A DNA stretch of 64,000 nucleotides from an uncultured Coriobacteriaceae bacterium (GTDB lineage Bacteria; Actinomycetota; Coriobacteriia; Coriobacteriales; Coriobacteriaceae): NCBI GenBank assembly GCA_944322305.1, contig CALUOP010000005.1:171066-235065 (forward strand), written 5' to 3'. The notes under the pieces are model-generated. The model was not told the origin of the DNA. It saw only the letters and a list, made by a program, of their open reading frames with translations, and did no database searches. Positions 27,241 through 35,242 of this stretch are shown one piece after another (positions within the stretch are counted from its first letter, which is position 1; the number at the start of each line of letters is the position of its first letter). The translations under genes were made by a program, and so were the position numbers.

Positions 27241-28206
27241 ATGGCTCAGCCCCGCATCGCCGTGCTCATCCCCTGCTACAACGAGGAGCGCACCGTCGGC
27301 AAGGTGGTGGACGACTTCCGGCGCGAGCTGCCCGGGGCCGCGGTGTACGTCTACGACAACAACTCCACCGACCGCACCGCCGAGGTCGCCCGCGCCCACG
27401 GGGCGACCGTGCGCTTCGAGCCGCGGCAGGGCAAGGGCAGCGTGGTGCGCCAGATGTTCCGCGACGTCGACGCCGACTGCTACCTCATGGTGGACGGCGA
27501 CGACACCTACCCGGCCGAGTCCGCCCGGGCGCTGTGCGACCCCGTCCTCTCCGGCGCGGCCGACATGACCGTGGGCGACCGCCTCTCCAACGGCACGTAC
27601 GCCGCCGAGAACAAGCGCGCCCTCCACGGCTTCGGCAACGACCTGGTGCGCGCCATGATCCGCTGGATCTACGGCTACGGCTTCGACGACGTCATGACCG
27701 GCTACCGGGCCTTCTCGCGCGCCTTCGTCAAGACCTTCCCGGTGCTCTCGGAGGGGTTCCAGATCGAGACCGAGCTCTCCATCCACGCGGTCGACCGCCG
27801 CTGGCGCATCCTGGACGTGCCGATCGCCTACCGCGACCGCCCCGAGGGATCCTCCTCCAAGCTCAACACCGTCTCGGACGGCGCCAAGGTCGTCATGGCC
27901 ATCGCGTCGCTGTTCAAGAACTACCGCCCGCTCAAGTTCTTCGGGCTGATCGCTCTGGTCTTCCTCGCCGCGGGGCTGGCGCTGGGCGCCCCCGTGGTCG
28001 CGGACTTCCTGCGCACGGGCCTGGTGCCGCGGCTGCCCACGGCGGTCTTGGCCGCCGCGCTCGTCTTCCTGTGCGCGCTGTCGCTGGCCACCGGGCTCAT
28101 CCTGGACACCGTGGCCAAGAACGACCGCCGGCAGTGGGAGCTCGAGGTGTACCGGGAGCTCGAGCGCGAGCGTGCGGAGCGGCGCGGGGAGCTTGCGGAG
28201 GACTAG
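27241..28206 (+). CDS. GT2 family glycosyltransferase, dolichyl-phosphate-mannose-synthase-like
   Basis: A 321-residue family 2 glycosyltransferase. The N-terminal nucleotide-sugar domain shows VLIPCYNEERTVGKVV, the NNSTDRT segment and the DGDDT motif at about residue 85 (the metal-binding DxD equivalent). Two membrane helices near 235-255 and 265-285 anchor the C-terminus, as in polyprenyl-phosphate glycosyltransferases. The role is probably transfer of a sugar to a lipid carrier at the inner face of the membrane. AGAAAGGA precedes the ATG. It likely forms an operon with the upstream membrane protein. Confidence 0.9.
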   Translation: MAQPRIAVLIPCYNEERTVGKVVDDFRRELPGAAVYVYDNNSTDRTAEVARAHGATVRFEPRQGKGSVVRQMFRDVDADCYLMVDGDDTYPAESARALCDPVLSGAADMTVGDRLSNGTYAAENKRALHGFGNDLVRAMIRWIYGYGFDDVMTGYRAFSRAFVKTFPVLSEGFQIETELSIHAVDRRWRILDVPIAYRDRPEGSSSKLNTVSDGAKVVMAIASLFKNYRPLKFFGLIALVFLAAGLALGAPVVADFLRTGLVPRLPTAVLAAALVFLCALSLATGLILDTVAKNDRRQWELEVYRELERERAERRGELAED

Positions 28207-28333
28207 GTGCCGAGGCGCGCCTTGCGCCTGCGTGCGTGGTATAGTTAGCACCCGTATGGGTATAACCCAGCCGAACTATACGATACGCGTGCGCTTTCAT
28301 ATGCGGCGCATCAGAGAAGGAAGGACTGCTGAG

Positions 28334-28579
28334 ATGGCAGTGAACGAGGAACTCCTGAAGCAGACGCTGGACGCCATCCGCCCGAACCTCCAGGCCGACG
28401 GCGGCGACTGCCAGTACGTGGGCGTGGACGAGGACGGCGTGGTGCAGCTCGAGCTGCAGGGCGCCTGCGCCGGTTGCCCCATGAGCCAGATGACGCTCTC
28501 CATGGGCATCGAGCGCATCCTGAAGGAGCACGTGCCCGGCGTCACCCGTGTCGAGGCCGTCAACGACGTCCGCTTCTAG
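28334..28579 (+). CDS. NifU-like C-terminal domain protein (Fe-S cluster carrier)
   Basis: An 81-residue protein equal to the NifU C-terminal (Nfu) domain. The CAGCPMS motif near residue 44 supplies the two cysteines that hold a 4Fe-4S cluster shared between monomers for delivery to client proteins. The start at 28334 follows GGAAGGA. Longer in-frame starts upstream were rejected for lack of a ribosome binding site. A TATAGT sequence at 28240-28245 is a possible -10 element. Clients could include the radical SAM and ferredoxin proteins in this window. Confidence 0.94.
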   Translation: MAVNEELLKQTLDAIRPNLQADGGDCQYVGVDEDGVVQLELQGACAGCPMSQMTLSMGIERILKEHVPGVTRVEAVNDVRF

Positions 28580-28707
28580 GCGGCGTGGGCACAGAGCGCA
28601 AAGCTGCGGGGCTGCGTCGCCTGAACAGGCGGGCGGCCCCGTTTCTCGTATCGGCGGGCTTGCGGCGGGCGGTGCCCGCGGTTTGGGGCCATGCAAGGGG
28701 AGGGCAT

Positions 28708-29169
28708 ATGGCAGAGGATAAGAAAAACGCTGCTACGGGCGCCGCCTGTCCCACGGACCGCTTCGCCCCCGGCGCCCCCGCCCCTGCCGCGGCCGCGCCC
28801 TGCGCGCCTGGCGTCCCCGCCGGCGCGGGCGACCCGCGCGACGTGGCCGTGCCCGACCCGCGCGGCTCCGACGGCGTGGTGCGCTGCTGGGAGCTGCGCG
28901 GCTGCGCGGGGCTCTTCGGGCTGTACGAGCCCATGGCCGACGAATGCCCCCACGCCAACGACCCGCACTACGCGGTGTGCCCCGCCACCTGCACGTTCTC
29001 GCAGTGCGAGCGCCCGTGGCACCGGCTCGCTGGCGGGCTCGAGCTTCTCGACCCCGCGGTGGACCGCTTCCAGGCGATCAAGGAGCAGTGCCGCACCTGC
29101 GCGCACTTCATCGCGCACGGCCCGCGCGTGGGCGAGAAGCCCGTGGCGCCGCGCATGCGCCGCGCCTAG
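28708..29169 (+). CDS. Cys-rich protein of unknown function
   Basis: A 153-residue protein without a recognised family. The first 50 residues are Ala/Pro/Gly-rich. From about residue 53 it carries ten cysteines, in the groups CWELRGC, C-(x11)-C-PATC, SQC and CRTC, together with several His. The spacing looks like a metal or Fe-S binding module. It has no signal peptide or membrane segment. AAGGGGAGGG precedes the ATG. It lies between the NifU-like gene and lgt, and its position next to an Fe-S carrier is suggestive only. Confidence 0.75.
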   Translation: MAEDKKNAATGAACPTDRFAPGAPAPAAAAPCAPGVPAGAGDPRDVAVPDPRGSDGVVRCWELRGCAGLFGLYEPMADECPHANDPHYAVCPATCTFSQCERPWHRLAGGLELLDPAVDRFQAIKEQCRTCAHFIAHGPRVGEKPVAPRMRRA

Positions 29170-29300
29170 GCCGCCGGCCGTCGGGGCGGGCGCGGGCGGC
29201 AGGGCGTGCGGCGCCCACCATCCGCACCCGTCTCGCCGGCAGGTCCGCGCGTCCTTCTCGCAGAGCCGCGCTGCATGCGTTCGAGAGAGAGGAAATGCCC

Positions 29301-30131
29301 ATGCTCAACGAGCTTTACCATATGCTCGACCCGGTGGCGTTCTCAGCCGGGCCCATCACCATCTACTGGTACGGCCTGGCTTACGTGGTGGGCGCTGTCA
29401 TCACCGGCGTGGTGATGTGGCGCACAGCGCGCCGCTGGGGCTTGGGGTTCACCGTGGACGACGCCATGAGCATCGTCATCGGCGTGGTCTTCGGGCTCAT
29501 CATCGGCGCGCGCCTGTTCTACGTGGTGTTCTACGGCGACGGGTACTACTTTGCGCACCCGCTTGAGATCTTCGCCACCAACCACGGCGGGATGAGCTTC
29601 CACGGCGGCTTTGTGGGTGGCATCCTGGGCGGCCTGGTGGTGTGCCGCGCGCTCAAGCTCAACCCCATGACGGTGGCCGACCTCGCCGTGATCGGCGCGC
29701 CCATCGCGCTTGCGCTCGGGCGCTGCGCCAACTTCGTGAACGGCGAGCTGTGGGGCAAGCCCACCGACCTGCCTTGGGGCGTGGTCTTCGGCGGTGCTGC
29801 CGGCGACGTGGCGCGCCATCCCAGCCAGCTCTACGAGGCGTTTCTCGAGGGCGTGGTGCTGTTCTGCGTGCTCTACGCGCTGTCCCGCAAGGTGCCGCCG
29901 CGCGTGCAGGGCACCTTTCTGGGGACCTTTGCCACCGGCTACGGCATCGCGCGCTTCCTGGTGGAGTTCGTGCGCGTGCCCGACGCGCAGCTGGGCTACC
30001 TCTTCGGGCCTATCACCATGGGGCAGCTGCTCTCCGTTCCGGTGATCGTCGCTGGTGTTCTCGTGCTGGTTTGGGCTCACCGCCGCCAAGCGCCGCAGGT
30101 CTGCTATCTTGAGAAGCACGACGCGGCCTGA
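29301..30131 (+). CDS. lgt: prolipoprotein diacylglyceryl transferase
   Basis: A 276-residue integral membrane enzyme that transfers diacylglycerol from phosphatidylglycerol to the lipobox cysteine of prolipoproteins. It shows seven membrane segments, the HGGMSFHGG stretch carrying the conserved His, and the Lgt signature GRCANFVNGELWG near residue 135. MetQ, encoded 5 kb downstream, is a likely client. The start at 29301 is favoured over 29295 because the GAGAGAGGAA site is better spaced for it. Confidence 0.97.
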   Translation: MLNELYHMLDPVAFSAGPITIYWYGLAYVVGAVITGVVMWRTARRWGLGFTVDDAMSIVIGVVFGLIIGARLFYVVFYGDGYYFAHPLEIFATNHGGMSFHGGFVGGILGGLVVCRALKLNPMTVADLAVIGAPIALALGRCANFVNGELWGKPTDLPWGVVFGGAAGDVARHPSQLYEAFLEGVVLFCVLYALSRKVPPRVQGTFLGTFATGYGIARFLVEFVRVPDAQLGYLFGPITMGQLLSVPVIVAGVLVLVWAHRRQAPQVCYLEKHDAA

Positions 30132-30173
30132 CGTACAGGGTGGGCAGGCCGCGCGGTTTGTGAGGAGCAAGCG

Positions 30174-30329
30174 ATGGACAGCATGACGACCGGTTTCTTT
30201 GTGCAGGTGCTTGGGGTTGTGGCCGTTGTCGCCGTCGTGTACGGGCTCATCCAGTTCGTGAAGTCGCTCCGGAAGCGCAACCGCGCCGACGATGACGCCG
30301 ACCGCAGCCTTTTCGACGAGCGTTTCTAG
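30174..30329 (+). CDS. 51-residue single-pass membrane protein
   Basis: A short open frame preceded by TGAGGAG at good spacing. The product has one membrane segment (about residues 8-26, FFVQVLGVVAVVAVVYGLI), then a basic patch KSLRKRNR and an acidic tail ending FDERF. It lies 42 bases after lgt and probably belongs to the same transcript. Codon use is GC-rich like its neighbours, which supports real coding. The function is unknown. Confidence 0.7.
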   Translation: MDSMTTGFFVQVLGVVAVVAVVYGLIQFVKSLRKRNRADDDADRSLFDERF

Positions 30330-30531
30330 CGAATGCGGACGCGCGGCGCGGTGCCGCTTGCCTTCGTTGCCGCAGGTGCCGAGGGCAAGGCGTCTCCGGT
30401 TCGCAGCGCGCCGCTCTGTTGCTTTCGTGGCCGCGCTTTTATCGCTTGGCCTTTGGTTGTAAACTAACAGTCTTGTATGAGTATCTTTCGGCCGCGACGT
30501 TGCCGCGGTTGCGTATGAGAAGGAGCTGTGC

Positions 30532-31338
30532 ATGTCCGGTCACTCTAAATGGGCAACTACCAAGCATCGCAAGGGCGCGCAGGACGCTAAGCGCTCGGCG
30601 CTGTTTTCCAAGCTGAGCCGCAACATCACCGTTGCCGCCCGCCTGGGCAACGACCCCAACCCCGACAACAACGCCAGCTTGGCCGCTGCCGTGGCCAAGG
30701 CCAAGGCTCAGTCCATGCCCAAGGACAAGATCAAGAGCGCTATCGACAAGGCCTTCGGCACCGGCGCCGACGCCGCCGTGTACGAGAACATCGTCTACGA
30801 GGGCTACGGTCCGGCGGGCGTGGCCGTGTACGTCGAGTGCCTGACCGACAACCGCAACCGCACCGCCGCCGACGTGCGCTCGGCCTTCTCCCACGCGGGC
30901 GGCTCGCTGGGCACCTCCGGCTCGGTGGCGTTCCAGTTCGAGCGCAAGGGTCAGATCGTGGTTTCCAAGGAGATCGTGGACACCGAGTCCAAAAAGGAGG
31001 CCATGAAGGCCAACGGCGCCGCGGGCGACGAGGACGAGTTCATGATGGCCGTGGCCGAGGCCGGCGGCGAGGACTACGAGGACGCCGGCGACGAGTGGAT
31101 CGTCTGGACCAACCCCGGCGAGCTCATGGCCGTCTCCAAGGGCATCGAGGAGCAGGGCGTGGAGGTCAAGGGCTCCGAGCTCACGATGGTCCCCACCACC
31201 CCCACCGCGGTGAGCCCGGCTGACGCCAAGAAGGTGCAGCGCCTGATCGACCGCCTGGAGGAGCTTGACGATGTTCAGGACGTGTACCACACCATGGACA
31301 TGACCGACGAGGTCGTCGCCGCTCTGGAAGAGGAGTAA
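30532..31338 (+). CDS. yebC: YebC/PmpR family DNA-binding regulatory or translation factor
   Basis: A 268-residue member of the YebC/TACO1 family, opening MSGHSKWATTKHRKGAQDAKR as the family does. Members have been described as DNA-binding regulators and, more recently, as helpers of translation at proline-rich stretches; this sequence does not distinguish the two. It is longer than the usual 240-250 residues because of an acidic insertion around residues 165-190. GAAGGAG precedes the ATG. It is followed by a hairpin at 31361-31399. Confidence 0.95.
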   Translation: MSGHSKWATTKHRKGAQDAKRSALFSKLSRNITVAARLGNDPNPDNNASLAAAVAKAKAQSMPKDKIKSAIDKAFGTGADAAVYENIVYEGYGPAGVAVYVECLTDNRNRTAADVRSAFSHAGGSLGTSGSVAFQFERKGQIVVSKEIVDTESKKEAMKANGAAGDEDEFMMAVAEAGGEDYEDAGDEWIVWTNPGELMAVSKGIEEQGVEVKGSELTMVPTTPTAVSPADAKKVQRLIDRLEELDDVQDVYHTMDMTDEVVAALEEE

Positions 31339-31360
31339 GGCACCCGTCCGGGTTTTCTTG

Positions 31361-31399
31361 CAAAGCGCCGTCGCGGCCCTGCGCTGCGGCGGCGCTTTG
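31361..31399 (+). terminator. hairpin after yebC
   Basis: CAAAGCGCCG (31361-31370) pairs with CGGCGCTTTG (31390-31399) with further internal pairing. There is no T-run. It probably ends the yebC transcript before the AmaP cluster. Confidence 0.6.
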
Positions 31400-31456
31400 G
31401 GTACGAGGGGTACACGCGTCGGCGCGCTTGCGCGCCTGGGCTGAGAGGAGGAGTGC

Positions 31457-32017
31457 GTGCGCTTGGTGAAACGGCTGGTGCTTATCGTCTACGCGCTGGC
31501 GTGCGCGGCGGGCGTGGGCGCCTTGGCGCTTGCCTGGGCCGAGCCCTGGACGGGCGTCTCTCTAGCCGCCTACGGGGTGGACCTGCGGGCGCTTCCCTTC
31601 AGCGCCGTGCTGGCGGGATGCTTGGGCATCGTGGCGCTGGGCGCGCTCGTGACGCTTCTCCGCGCGCTGTTCTCGCCCCGTCCGGCACCGCGTGCCGTGC
31701 ATCCGGCAGGCTCCGAGCACATTGAGGTTACCGTGCGCGCGCTTGAGTCGAGCGTGCGGGCAGCCGTCGAGGAGGGCGACGCGTTTCTGGTGGAAAGCGT
31801 TGCCGGCAAGGTGCGCCGCCGCAAGCCCGGTGAGGCGCGCTTTGACGTGGAGGCCATCCCGCTGGTGGAGGAGAACCTGCGGGACGAGGCCTGCGCCGCG
31901 CAGAAGCGCGCTGCGGCCGCGTGCGAGCGCCTGCTGGGCGTTGCATGCGCCGAGGTGCGCGTGAGGGTGCTCCCCGCCAAGACCGTGACCGTTCGGAAGG
32001 AGTCGAACGATGAGTGA
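31457..32017 (+). CDS. amaP: AmaP-like alkaline shock response membrane anchor protein
   Basis: A 186-residue protein with two N-terminal membrane segments (about 6-28 and 50-70) and a cytoplasmic domain. The layout matches AmaP, which tethers Asp23 to the membrane in staphylococci. The start is GTG at 31457 after GAGAGGAGGAG. Its last eight bases overlap the next gene, and an Asp23 homologue follows one gene later, so this is a classical three-gene envelope-stress cluster. Confidence 0.85.
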   Translation: MRLVKRLVLIVYALACAAGVGALALAWAEPWTGVSLAAYGVDLRALPFSAVLAGCLGIVALGALVTLLRALFSPRPAPRAVHPAGSEHIEVTVRALESSVRAAVEEGDAFLVESVAGKVRRRKPGEARFDVEAIPLVEENLRDEACAAQKRAAAACERLLGVACAEVRVRVLPAKTVTVRKESNDE

Positions 32018-32441
32018 GGACGTAAAAGCCGGCAAGAAAGCACCCAAGACGGTGATCGAGCAGGCGGCTGCCGCGGCTGGCGCGTCCGCCAAAAAGGGGC
32101 GCGCGGCTAAGGAGGGAGCCTCGGACAAGGCTTCGTCCAAGCGCCCGCGCCCGAACCGCGACGAGGCTGGCGCTTCCAAGGGACTGCCCGGCACCATGCG
32201 CGCCGTGCGCGACGTGCTGGGCGACACCGACGAGCACATCGGGCGCTACGCCGGCTCGCACCGCAACACGGTGCTTTTCGGCCTTATCGGCCTGGTGGCG
32301 GCGCTGGCCGTGCTGTTTCTGGGCTTCTGGCGCACGCTTGTGATCGCCGTCTTCGTTTTGGTGGGCGTGATCATAGGGCAGGCGCTTGATGGGGATAATG
32401 GCATCATCAACTTCTTCCGGCGCCACTTCGGCGGGCGTTAG
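32010..32441 (+). CDS. DUF2273-like small membrane protein
   Basis: A 143-residue protein. The first 80 residues are Lys/Ala-rich and disordered. Two close membrane segments follow (about 88-105 and 108-125), then GDNGIINFFRRHF. DUF2273 proteins of this shape lie between AmaP and Asp23 in many Gram-positives. It overlaps amaP by eight bases, so translation is coupled. The long charged N-terminal extension is unusual for the family, whose members are often only 60-80 residues. Confidence 0.78.
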   Translation: MSEDVKAGKKAPKTVIEQAAAAAGASAKKGRAAKEGASDKASSKRPRPNRDEAGASKGLPGTMRAVRDVLGDTDEHIGRYAGSHRNTVLFGLIGLVAALAVLFLGFWRTLVIAVFVLVGVIIGQALDGDNGIINFFRRHFGGR

Positions 32442-32491
32442 CGCCCAGCTCTCAGGCCGGCAGACCAACCGATACGCAAAGGAGCGCTGCG

Positions 32492-33085
32492 ATGGCACAC
32501 GATACCAACCCTACCGCTGAGAAGGACGAGGCCCTGGATCAGGAGGTTCAGGCTGCCGAGCAGGATACCGCCGCTGCCGGGGAGGCCGAGCAGCCAACCG
32601 AGCAGGACGCCGAGCCCGAGGCTGCCGGGGAGGATGCCGTCTCCGCACCCGAGGCTGACGCCGACGCCGAGTCCGGCGAGGACGATGAGGACTCCGAGGA
32701 CTCGCTGACCTACTCCAACGGCGTGATCGAGAAGATCGTCGCCATGGCCACGCGCACCGTGCCGCACGTGCTCGGCATGAAGGGCAACCTGATGCATTTC
32801 GTGCAGGAGCAGTTCGGTGCCGAGAACCTCGCCAAGGGCGTCACCGTCGAGGTCACCGACGACAACCGCGTGCTCGTGCACATCTCGGTCATCATCGAGT
32901 ACGGCGCCTACGCGCCGGCCATCTTCGACGACGTGAAGGTTGCCGTGAGCGAGGCTCTCGAGCAGATGACGGGGCTGGAGGTCGCCGGCATCAACCTGCG
33001 CATCGAGGACGTCATCACGCGCGAGGAGTACGAGGCCAAACGTCGCCACTCCTCCGATCACAAGGACGAGGGCGCCGAGGAGTAG
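32492..33085 (+). CDS. Asp23/Gls24 family envelope stress response protein
   Basis: A 197-residue cytoplasmic protein. An acidic low-complexity N-terminus (about 1-70, Glu/Asp/Ala) is followed by the Asp23 domain (about 72-185), recognisable from SNGVIEKIVAMATRTVPHV and the strand GVTVEVTDDNRVLVHISV. Asp23 homologues polymerise under the membrane and respond to cell wall stress. AAAGGAG precedes the ATG. It is the last gene of the AmaP cluster and is followed by the long hairpin at 33110-33178. Confidence 0.92.
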   Translation: MAHDTNPTAEKDEALDQEVQAAEQDTAAAGEAEQPTEQDAEPEAAGEDAVSAPEADADAESGEDDEDSEDSLTYSNGVIEKIVAMATRTVPHVLGMKGNLMHFVQEQFGAENLAKGVTVEVTDDNRVLVHISVIIEYGAYAPAIFDDVKVAVSEALEQMTGLEVAGINLRIEDVITREEYEAKRRHSSDHKDEGAEE

Positions 33086-33109
33086 CGCGCGTTCATACAG
33101 GATCCCCCC

Positions 33110-33178
33110 GGAGGGGCCTTGCTCTTTCTCACGCTCGAGGCTTTGCGATCTCGCTTAGAGAAAGAGCAAGGCCCCTCC
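33110..33178 (+). terminator. long-arm terminator of the AmaP-Asp23 cluster (shared-loop family, copy A)
   Basis: Perfect 21-bp arms (33110-33130 and 33158-33178) enclose a 27-base loop that begins ACGCTCGAG and ends GATCTCGCTTA. It lies 24 bases after the Asp23 gene stop. The same loop sequence occurs in the hairpin at 43948-44020 although the arms differ. Confidence 0.85.
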
Positions 33179-33313
33179 TCGCATGCGCATGCGGACCAGC
33201 GCTCCTCGGCGCGCGCGGGGCGGAGGAGCGGCGACAGGCGTTTGGTGAGATCAAAATCAACAGGGGAGGGGGTTGGGGTTGAAGCGGGGGCGGGTTATGG
33301 GGTGCTTGCTTTA

Positions 33314-33428
33314 GGGGAGCCTGGGGTTATCGTGCCGCCCGCAGTTCTGCAGACGCAGGAGATGCCGTTTCCGGCATCTCCGTCGCGTCGAAGCTGTTTG
33401 AGCACGGGATGATAACCCCAGGCTCCCC
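33314..33428. repeat. nested inverted repeat element
   Basis: Outer arms of 18 bases (33314-33331 and 33411-33428) are perfectly complementary. Inside lies a second perfect hairpin, GGAGATGCCG (33358-33367) with CGGCATCTCC (33372-33381) and a four-base loop. The unit is compact (115 bp) and non-coding, and it is not placed right after a stop codon, so it looks like a palindromic repeat unit or structured RNA rather than a simple terminator. Confidence 0.6.
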
Positions 33429-33593
33429 GTGACGTTGCCCGTGCGTAACCCCGGGCTTGCGCCGGCGGGCTTCTCGCGCTGCTCGTCCAACTGTTTCGGG
33501 AGCGTTTCGGCTTGACGGGCTGGCGGGGGCACGTTAAGCTACACCACATGTTTACGAATTCCGCACATATGATGATGGCCATGGAGATGCCCT

Positions 33594-33639
33594 CGCCCGG
33601 GCACCTTGCCGCATGCCTCGCGTGCGGTGAGACCGGGCG
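33594..33639 (+). promoter_or_regulatory. candidate structured leader of metNIQ
   Basis: CGCCCGG (33594-33600) pairs with CCGGGCG (33633-33639) around an inner CCGCA/TGCGG stem, about 70 bases before the metN start. It might be an attenuator or only an upstream hairpin. No known SAM riboswitch core was recognised. Confidence 0.3.
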
Positions 33640-33707
33640 CCTTTGATAGGCTGTCTCCGGCGGGAGGCAGTCTCCCCATTGGTCGATTATCGAGCGGAGC
33701 TACCCTC

Positions 33708-34457
33708 GTGATTCAAATCAAACACCTCTTCAAGACGTACGGCGAGGTCGACAGCGGCGCGCATGCGCTGGAAGACGTGTCGATCGACATCGCGGACGGC
33801 GACATCGTCGGCATCATCGGCATGAGCGGCGCCGGCAAGTCCACGCTGGTGCGCTGCATCAACCTGCTTGAGCGGCCCACCTCGGGTCAGATCGTGGTGG
33901 ACGGGCAAGACGTTGTGGGTCTGTCCGGCGCGGCGCTGCGCGCCTACCGCCGCCGCGTGGCCATGATCTTCCAGAGCTTCGGCCTGCTGTCCCAAAAGAC
34001 GGTGCTTGCCAACGTGTGCTTCCCGTACCTGGCGGCAACCGGCAAGGTCACGGCGGAGAACCGCGCCCGCGCGCTCGAGCTTCTCGACCTGGTGGGGCTG
34101 AAGGAGAAGGCTGCGTCCTACCCCTCGCAGCTCTCCGGCGGGCAGCAGCAGCGCGTGGCCATTGCCCGCGCGCTCGCGTGCGAGCCCGAGTACATCCTGT
34201 GCGACGAGGCCACGAGCGCCCTCGACCCCGCGAGCACCAATACCATCCTGAAGCTTCTGCGCGACATCAACCGCGAGACGGGCGTGACCGTCATCGTGAT
34301 CACCCATTCCATGGGCGTGGTCGAGAAGATCTGCCGCAACGTGGTGGTGCTCGACCACGGGCGCGTGGTGGAGCAGGGCAGCGTGGCCGACGTGTTTGCC
34401 GACCCGCGCTCCGACGCAGCCAAGGTGCTCCTCGAAAGGGTTGATTGGGATGCTTAA
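33708..34457 (+). CDS. metN: methionine ABC transporter ATP-binding protein (short MetN)
   Basis: A 249-residue ABC ATPase. Seen are Walker A GMSGAGKST near 40, signature LSGGQQQRVAIARAL near 143 and Walker B YILCDEATSALDP near 165. The start is GTG at 33708, eight bases after GGAG; the frame extends upstream without a better site. MetN of E. coli has a further C-terminal methionine-sensing domain of about 90 residues that inhibits transport; this protein ends after the ATPase core. It overlaps metI by eight bases. Confidence 0.9.
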   Translation: MIQIKHLFKTYGEVDSGAHALEDVSIDIADGDIVGIIGMSGAGKSTLVRCINLLERPTSGQIVVDGQDVVGLSGAALRAYRRRVAMIFQSFGLLSQKTVLANVCFPYLAATGKVTAENRARALELLDLVGLKEKAASYPSQLSGGQQQRVAIARALACEPEYILCDEATSALDPASTNTILKLLRDINRETGVTVIVITHSMGVVEKICRNVVVLDHGRVVEQGSVADVFADPRSDAAKVLLERVDWDA

Positions 34458-35133
34458 CGAACTTGCCGCGTTCGCCGACGAGTACGGCGAGCTTTTGCTC
34501 GAGGGCACGGGCGCCACGGTCGTGATGCTGATCGTGCCCACGCTGGTCTCCTATGTTATCGGCCTGGCCCTGGGCGTGGTGCTCTACCTCACCGCCCCCG
34601 GGTCGCTCAGGCCGCACCCCAAGCTCAACGCGGTGCTGGGCTGGGTGGTCAACATCTGCCGCTCGTTCCCGTTCATCGTGCTGATGATCTCGATCATCCC
34701 GTTCACGCGCATCGTCATAGGCACGTCGTCGGGCATCCTCGGCACGGTGCCCCCGCTGGTCCTTTCCACCTCGCCGTTCATCGCGCGCATGGTGGAGCAG
34801 TCGCTGGCCGAGGTTCCGCGCGAGAGCGTCGAGGCCGTCGAGGCCTGCGGCGCCAGCACCCCGCGCGTCGTGTTCTCCGCGCTGCTGCCCGAGGCCATGC
34901 CGTCGCTCGTGCGCGGCGTGGCGGTGACCCTCATCGCGGTGCTCGGCTACACGGCCATCGCCGGCGCGGTGGGCGCAGGCGGCCTGGGCGACATCGCCAT
35001 CCGCTACGGCTACTACCGCTACCAGACCGAGGTCATGATCGCGGCCATCGTCATCCTCGTCGTGATCGTCCAGGTGATCCAAAGCGTGTGCGACATCGTC
35101 GCCCGCAAGGTCGACCACCGCACGCAGGGCTAG
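34450..35133 (+). CDS. metI: methionine ABC transporter permease
   Basis: A 227-residue inner membrane permease with five or six helices. The coupling-loop motif that docks on the ATPase is seen around EACGASTPRVVFSALLPEAMPSLV (family EAA loop, near residues 137-160). It resembles MetI in length and in the PFIVLMI and GAVGAGGLGDIAIRYGYYR regions. Translation is coupled to metN by an eight-base overlap, and metQ follows 109 bases later. Confidence 0.93.
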   Translation: MLNELAAFADEYGELLLEGTGATVVMLIVPTLVSYVIGLALGVVLYLTAPGSLRPHPKLNAVLGWVVNICRSFPFIVLMISIIPFTRIVIGTSSGILGTVPPLVLSTSPFIARMVEQSLAEVPRESVEAVEACGASTPRVVFSALLPEAMPSLVRGVAVTLIAVLGYTAIAGAVGAGGLGDIAIRYGYYRYQTEVMIAAIVILVVIVQVIQSVCDIVARKVDHRTQG

Positions 35134-35242
35134 CGCCGCCTCACAGCTCCCGTCGCCGCATCGGCTCTTATCACCTTCGCTTATCTGCTGAACTCGTGTG
35201 CAACCGGCGCCCCCGGGCGCCTCAAGAAAGGAAGTCTCTCCC

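Larger units (their letters stand above)
33179..33707. other. intergenic region before metN
   Basis: 529 bases without a believable gene. It contains a nested inverted repeat (33314-33428) and, nearer metN, a stem at 33594-33639 that could act in the leader. TTTGATAGGCT at 33643-33653 contains a possible -10 element. Confidence 0.6.
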
